A DNA stretch of 64,000 bases, from positions 4,274,415-4,338,414 of the forward strand of contig CP054595.1 in NCBI GenBank assembly GCA_013347225.1, read 5' to 3'. Position numbers and translations under genes: made by a program. Below, piece after piece: positions 60,462-64,000 of this stretch. Under the pieces are notes generated by a model, which saw only the letters and a program-made list of their open reading frames with translations, made no database searches and was not told the origin of the DNA. Within the stretch, counting starts at the first letter, position 1; each line of letters starts with the position of its first letter. This stretch comes from Candidatus Accumulibacter similis. Its GTDB lineage: Bacteria > Pseudomonadota > Gammaproteobacteria > Burkholderiales > Rhodocyclaceae.

Positions 60462-62204
60462 CTACCCGTTGAGCTTGGCAAGCTGTTCCCGGATCTTCGC
60501 CGGCTCCTCATGGCGCAGCAGGCGGCGAACGATCGGTGCCAACTCGGCGCAATTGCTCTGCATGATCGTCTGCTTGACCGCGAGAATCTGCGCCGGATGC
60601 ATCGAGAATTGCCGCAGCCCCATGCCCAGCAGCAGGCGCGTCAGCGCCGGGTCGCCAGCCAGCTCGCCACAGATCGAGACCGGGATATTGACCTTCTCCG
60701 CACTGGCGATGGTGTGCGCCAGCAGCATCAGCACCGCCGGATGCAGCGGATCGTACAGCGCCGCGACCTGTTCGTCACTGCGATCGATGGCCAGCGTGTA
60801 CTGGATCAGGTCGTTGGTACCGATCGACAGGAAGTGCATGCGGCGCAGGAACAGACCAACGGCCAGAGCGGCTGCCGGAATCTCGATCATCGCGCCAACC
60901 TGGATTGCTTCGTCGAAAGCGGCCCTCTCAGCGCGCAGGCTCGACTTCGCCCGCTCGATCGCCGCCAGCGTCTGGTCGATCTCGTGCGCCTGCGAGAGCA
61001 TGGGGATCAACAGCTTGATCTTGCCGTACTTCGAAGCGCGCAGGATGGCGCGCAACTGCGTCTGAAACATCTTCGGCTCGGCCAGCGACAGGCGGATGGC
61101 GCGCAGACCAAGCGCCGGGTTGCTCTGCAGGCGCTCGCCAAAGACCTTCTCCGGATGCAGGTCCTTGTCGTAGCCGAGATCGAAGGTGCGAATCGTCACC
61201 GGTCGTCCGCCCATCCCCTTGACGACCGTGCTGTATGCCTCGAACTGCTCGTCTTCGGTCGGCATGTCGCCGCGATCGAGGAAGAGGAACTCGGTACGGA
61301 ACAGGCCGATGCCCTCGGCACCGCCGTCGAGCGCGTTCGCCACATCCCCGGGCAGTTCGATGTTCGCATGCAGGTCGATGTCGACACCGTCGAGCGTCAC
61401 CGAGCGCGCCGTCTTCAGGCGCCGGAGCTTCGAGCGCTCGAGCTCGATCTGCGTCTTCCGCAGCCGGTACTCGTCGAGTATGCGCGCGTCGGGATTGACG
61501 ATCAGCACGCCACGCGTGCCGTCTACGATCAGCACCTCCTTGTCGCGGATCAGCTGCCTGGCGTTGTGCAGACCCAGCACGGCAGGCATGCGCAGGCTGC
61601 GTGCCAGAATCGCGGTGTGCGAGGTGGAGCCACCGACGTCGGTGACGAAGGCGGCAAAGTGGTGCTCCTTGTAGGCGATGACGTCGGCCGGCGAGAGATC
61701 GTGCGCAACGACGATCAGATTCTCCTCCTTCAGCCCCTTGCTCGACTTCAGTGCGATGCGACCCGGCTGGCCGACGAGTTCCTTGATCACCCTTTCGACG
61801 ACCTGGCGAACGTCGTAGCTGCGCTCGCGCAGGTACTGATCGTCAAACTTCTCGAACTGATCGACCAGTACTTCCATCTGCTGGACCAGCGCCCACTCGG
61901 CATTGCAGCGCCGCTCGCGGATCAGGTCCTTCGGCACCTCGGCAAGTTCGGGGTCGGACAGGATCATCGAGTGCAGATCGATGAAGGCGCCAAACTCGGC
62001 CGAGCTGTGCTGCATGCGGCCCTTGAGGGCCGTGAATTCCTCGCGCACACGCGCCAGTGCCGCTTCAAAGCGGGCAACCTCCTTGTCCACCATTCGCGGC
62101 GAGATCACCAGATGGGAGACCTCGAGCGTCGCGTGCGACATCAGGTGCGCCTGGCCAATCGCGATGCCGGCTGATACCGGCAGGCCATGCAGGGTAAAAC
62201 TCAT
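60462..62204 (-). CDS. ptsI: phosphoenolpyruvate-protein phosphotransferase (enzyme I)
   Basis: A 580-residue enzyme I that takes phosphate from PEP and passes it to HPr. The active-site histidine is in DVGGSTSHTAIL near residue 188, the PEP-binding region contains GIGLFRTEFLFLDR near 290-303 and ISICGELAGDP-like (VSICGELAGDP) near 500, and the catalytic Cys is in that block. It is full-length. It ends manX-ptsH-ptsI; no sugar permease (EIIB/EIIC) is near. Confidence 0.96.
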   Translation of the reverse strand: MSFTLHGLPVSAGIAIGQAHLMSHATLEVSHLVISPRMVDKEVARFEAALARVREEFTALKGRMQHSSAEFGAFIDLHSMILSDPELAEVPKDLIRERRCNAEWALVQQMEVLVDQFEKFDDQYLRERSYDVRQVVERVIKELVGQPGRIALKSSKGLKEENLIVVAHDLSPADVIAYKEHHFAAFVTDVGGSTSHTAILARSLRMPAVLGLHNARQLIRDKEVLIVDGTRGVLIVNPDARILDEYRLRKTQIELERSKLRRLKTARSVTLDGVDIDLHANIELPGDVANALDGGAEGIGLFRTEFLFLDRGDMPTEDEQFEAYSTVVKGMGGRPVTIRTFDLGYDKDLHPEKVFGERLQSNPALGLRAIRLSLAEPKMFQTQLRAILRASKYGKIKLLIPMLSQAHEIDQTLAAIERAKSSLRAERAAFDEAIQVGAMIEIPAAALAVGLFLRRMHFLSIGTNDLIQYTLAIDRSDEQVAALYDPLHPAVLMLLAHTIASAEKVNIPVSICGELAGDPALTRLLLGMGLRQFSMHPAQILAVKQTIMQSNCAELAPIVRRLLRHEEPAKIREQLAKLNG

Positions 62205-62211
62205 GCCGGGT

Positions 62212-62481
62212 TCACTCCGCCTCTCCGAAGCGGCTGGCGATCAGTTCAAGGATTGCCTGATTCGCCGCCTGCTCATCAGCACCGTCGGTTTCGACGATCA
62301 CCGTCGCCCCCTTTCCGGCCGCCAGCATCATCACGCCCATGATGCTCTTGGCGTTGATCCGGCGACTCCCCTTCTCCATCCAGACGTCGCTGGCAAAACC
62401 GCCCGCAAGCTGCGTCAGCTTCGCTGAAGCGCGGGCGTGCAACCCCAGCTTGTTGAGGATTTCGGCCTCGGCACGTACCAT
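62212..62481 (-). CDS. ptsH: HPr phosphocarrier protein
   Basis: An 89-residue HPr. NKLGLHARAS (residues 10-19) bears the phosphorylated His15, and the INAKSIMGVMML block (42-53) has the regulatory Ser46 of the HPr kinase site. It links enzyme I to the EIIA(Man)-type protein. The ATG directly abuts the EIIA stop (TGAATG with no gap other than the stop). Confidence 0.95.
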   Translation of the reverse strand: MVRAEAEILNKLGLHARASAKLTQLAGGFASDVWMEKGSRRINAKSIMGVMMLAAGKGATVIVETDGADEQAANQAILELIASRFGEAE

Positions 62482-62895
62482 TCAACCCTCCGTGGTTCCA
62501 GTGCCGAGCGCCGGCGGCAACCTGACCACGCCGTCACGAGCACCGCTGATCGCCTTCTGCAACATGGTTTCCATTCCTCGCTCGCGATACGTCAGTGCAC
62601 GCAGCAACATCGGCAGGCTGACCCCGGAGACACCTTCGACACGACCCGGGTCAAGCAACTTGAGCGTCAGGTTGCCCGGCGTGGCGCCGAAGACATCGGT
62701 CATCACCAGGACGCCCTCGCCGCCGTCCACCTCCTTCAGCAACAGCCGCGCCAACGGCAGGATGTCGAGCGGGTCATCCTGGGCTGCGACACCGAGCTGC
62801 GCGATCAGCGGCGGTCGCTTGTTGAGTACGTGACAGACGTTCTGAATGAGACTCTCGCCGAGGGTCCCGTGCGTCACCAGAAATACACCGATCAT
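62482..62895 (-). CDS. PTS mannose-type EIIA protein
   Basis: A 137-residue EIIA of the mannose family. VFLVTHGTLGESL (residues 4-16) holds the phosphorylated His9, and LVMTDVFGATPGN (63-75) is conserved. No EIIB or EIIC is linked, so it probably regulates rather than transports sugar, as proposed for similar sets in Rhodocyclales and other betaproteobacteria. First gene of the PTS set. Confidence 0.93.
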   Translation of the reverse strand: MIGVFLVTHGTLGESLIQNVCHVLNKRPPLIAQLGVAAQDDPLDILPLARLLLKEVDGGEGVLVMTDVFGATPGNLTLKLLDPGRVEGVSGVSLPMLLRALTYRERGMETMLQKAISGARDGVVRLPPALGTGTTEG

Positions 62896-62970
62896 TGCAG
62901 CATCCTTCGCGACAGGCCGCCATTCTAAGCCATTCCGCCGCCCTCTCGGCGGCGATCACCGCGCCGTGCC

Positions 62971-64000
62971 TCAGGGCACGACCTCGAGCACCGGCGGTGA
63001 GGCGCCAACGAACTGCAGGCGGCCCTGCATCGCCTGGCTGATCTGCCAGCGTCCGTCGCCGTCCACCCGCAGGACATGCGCCACCTGCAAGCGCCGGGCG
63101 AGCTGCGGCCAGTCACTACCGGCGATGAACAAGGGCTTCGTCGCAGCGTCCGAGAGAGTTCCGGCGGCCGGACGTGCCGTCACCAGCACCGTCAGGGCCT
63201 GTGTGCCGGATGCCGGCCGGCCACTGCGCGGATCGAGGAGATGCGCGTAGCGCCTGCCCGCGACCTCGAAGTAGCGCTGATAATCACCCGAGGTACCGAC
63301 CGCCTCGCCATCGTCAAGCTCGATCGTCGCCATCGGTCCGGGCTGCCGCGGGTGCTGGACTCCCACACGCCAACGCTGGCCGTTGCGGCTACCGAGAACC
63401 ATCACGTTGCCGCCGATGTTGAGCAGCGCATTGCTGACTCCGCGTGCCCGCAGGATGCTCGTCGCACGATCGAGCGCGACTCCCTTGAGATAGCCGCCGA
63501 AATCGAGCGCCAGTTCGCGCTGCCGGCTGCTCACCTGCAGCCCGCTGAGGAGCAGGTCGGCAATGCCCGGCCGCGCGCTGCGCCAGGCCGCCACCGCGGT
63601 CTCGTCCGGCAGGCTGCCCGGCAAGTCGTCCGACTGGAACCCCCAGAGACCGATCAGGCGACCGATGCCGGGATCGAACAGTCCGTCGCTGAGCCGCGCC
63701 AGGCGTTGCGCATCGGCCAGCAGTTCCGCCATCTCCTCGCTCACCACCTGCGGTCTGCCGGCCGCGAGGGCGGCGTTGAGCGTGCTCAGTTCGGATGGCT
63801 TCCAGGCGTGGTAGGTGCGGTGCAGGCGATCGAACTCGCGCAGCACCGCCGCCGCCGCCGGCCGTGCCTGTGCGTCGGGCAGACCGGCGATCAGCACTTC
63901 GACGCGGGTGCCGAAAACGAATGCCTCCTGCTGGTGCAGCGGCGCCCGGCTGCAGCCGGCCACGAGGATCCAGAGCAGCAGACCGGCGAAGCTCAGTCTG
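62971..64000 (-). CDS. apbE: FAD:protein FMN transferase ApbE, lipoprotein (5' end outside window)
   Basis: At least 343 residues of an ApbE-family flavin transferase, which attaches FMN to threonine in respiratory proteins such as Nqr and Rnf subunits. The frame is open to base 64000, and the extra residues (RLSFAGLLLWILVAGCSRAP) clearly form a lipoprotein signal with lipobox VAGC, so the true start is outside and the GTG at 63963 is not the start. FDPGIGRLIGLWGF, ALDFGGYLKGVALDRA, LLNIGGNVMVLG, and the C-terminal HLLDPRSGRPA plus DAATKPLFIAG (metal-binding Asp) are all family motifs. Confidence 0.92.
   Translation of the reverse strand, partial: RLSFAGLLLWILVAGCSRAPLHQQEAFVFGTRVEVLIAGLPDAQARPAAAAVLREFDRLHRTYHAWKPSELSTLNAALAAGRPQVVSEEMAELLADAQRLARLSDGLFDPGIGRLIGLWGFQSDDLPGSLPDETAVAAWRSARPGIADLLLSGLQVSSRQRELALDFGGYLKGVALDRATSILRARGVSNALLNIGGNVMVLGSRNGQRWRVGVQHPRQPGPMATIELDDGEAVGTSGDYQRYFEVAGRRYAHLLDPRSGRPASGTQALTVLVTARPAAGTLSDAATKPLFIAGSDWPQLARRLQVAHVLRVDGDGRWQISQAMQGRLQFVGASPPVLEVVP

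Noticed and set aside
60378..62174. Plus-strand open frame of 598 residues opposite ptsI
   Set aside because: It is antisense to enzyme I and has no recognisable domain.
63961..63963. GTG as start of apbE
   Set aside because: The frame upstream encodes the rest of a lipoprotein signal peptide, so the real start lies beyond the window.
1..64000. tRNA, rRNA, CRISPR array, insertion sequence or prophage
   Set aside because: I looked for cloverleaf-like sequences, spaced direct repeats, transposase motifs and phage genes and saw none; the YqjE-like protein is named after holins but is a chromosomal family.

Overview
The window is a GC-rich (roughly two-thirds G+C), gene-dense bacterial chromosome segment with no rRNA, tRNA, CRISPR array, insertion sequence or phage that I can see. 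Protein sequences and gene order (mreBCD-mrdA-rodA-rlpA, gatCAB, dacA-ybeD-lipB-lipA, metX-metW, an EIIA(Man)-HPr-EI regulatory PTS, two alanine aminotransferases beside hom) fit a betaproteobacterium. Rhodocyclales, and within it the Candidatus Accumulibacter group, is my best inference; this rests on family knowledge, not on a search.

Layout. 1-2.5 kb: RNase II-like exoribonuclease (cut by the window edge), YqiA-like esterase, UppP, YkgJ-like cysteine protein. 2.5-7.8 kb: IclR regulator, Tpx peroxidase, a P2-type cation ATPase, and a divergent unknown membrane protein. 8-12.1 kb: glycolysis (gpmI facing tpiA-pgk). 12.1-17.1 kb: an unusual three-gene minus-strand set, carbamoyltransferase > CBM21-like/endonuclease-exonuclease-phosphatase protein > phospholipase D-like protein. 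17.2-22 kb: LpxL-like acyltransferase, hom, two aminotransferases. 22.1-24.2 kb: Mth938-like protein, ArnD-like deacetylase, Bax-inhibitor-1 protein. 24.6-33 kb: CPA2 antiporter, radical SAM > Sir2 > metallophosphoesterase lipoprotein, a FemAB-like acyltransferase, PepD and a DUF3820 protein. 33.1-38.3 kb: PssA, a small LiaI-like protein, prpD and prpC, and an RlpA-like protein. 38.4-44.3 kb: VTT membrane protein, lipoate synthesis, DacA, GAF-PAS protein, RlpA. 44.3-50 kb: rod-shape operon. 50-53.4 kb: gatCAB. 53.4-56.7 kb: coiled-coil exported protein, pyrE, exodeoxyribonuclease III, and the ElaB/YqjE/YqjK-like trio. 56.7-60.5 kb: metX-metW-ampG-SMUG1-like glycosylase. 60.5-64 kb: regulatory PTS and an ApbE lipoprotein cut by the window edge.

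Most of the window is housekeeping: envelope growth (UppP, MreBCD, PBP2, RodA, DacA, RlpA, AmpG), lower glycolysis, methionine and alanine/homoserine metabolism, lipoylation and propionate oxidation. The most unusual locus is 12155-17094. There a NodU/CmcH-type carbamoyltransferase overlaps by ATGA a protein that joins a glycogen/starch-binding CBM21-like domain to an apparently intact EEP phosphoesterase, followed 78 bp later by a two-HKD phospholipase D-like enzyme. I do not recognise this set as a described system. Second in interest is the tightly packed radical SAM-sirtuin-phosphoesterase set at 26534-29775.
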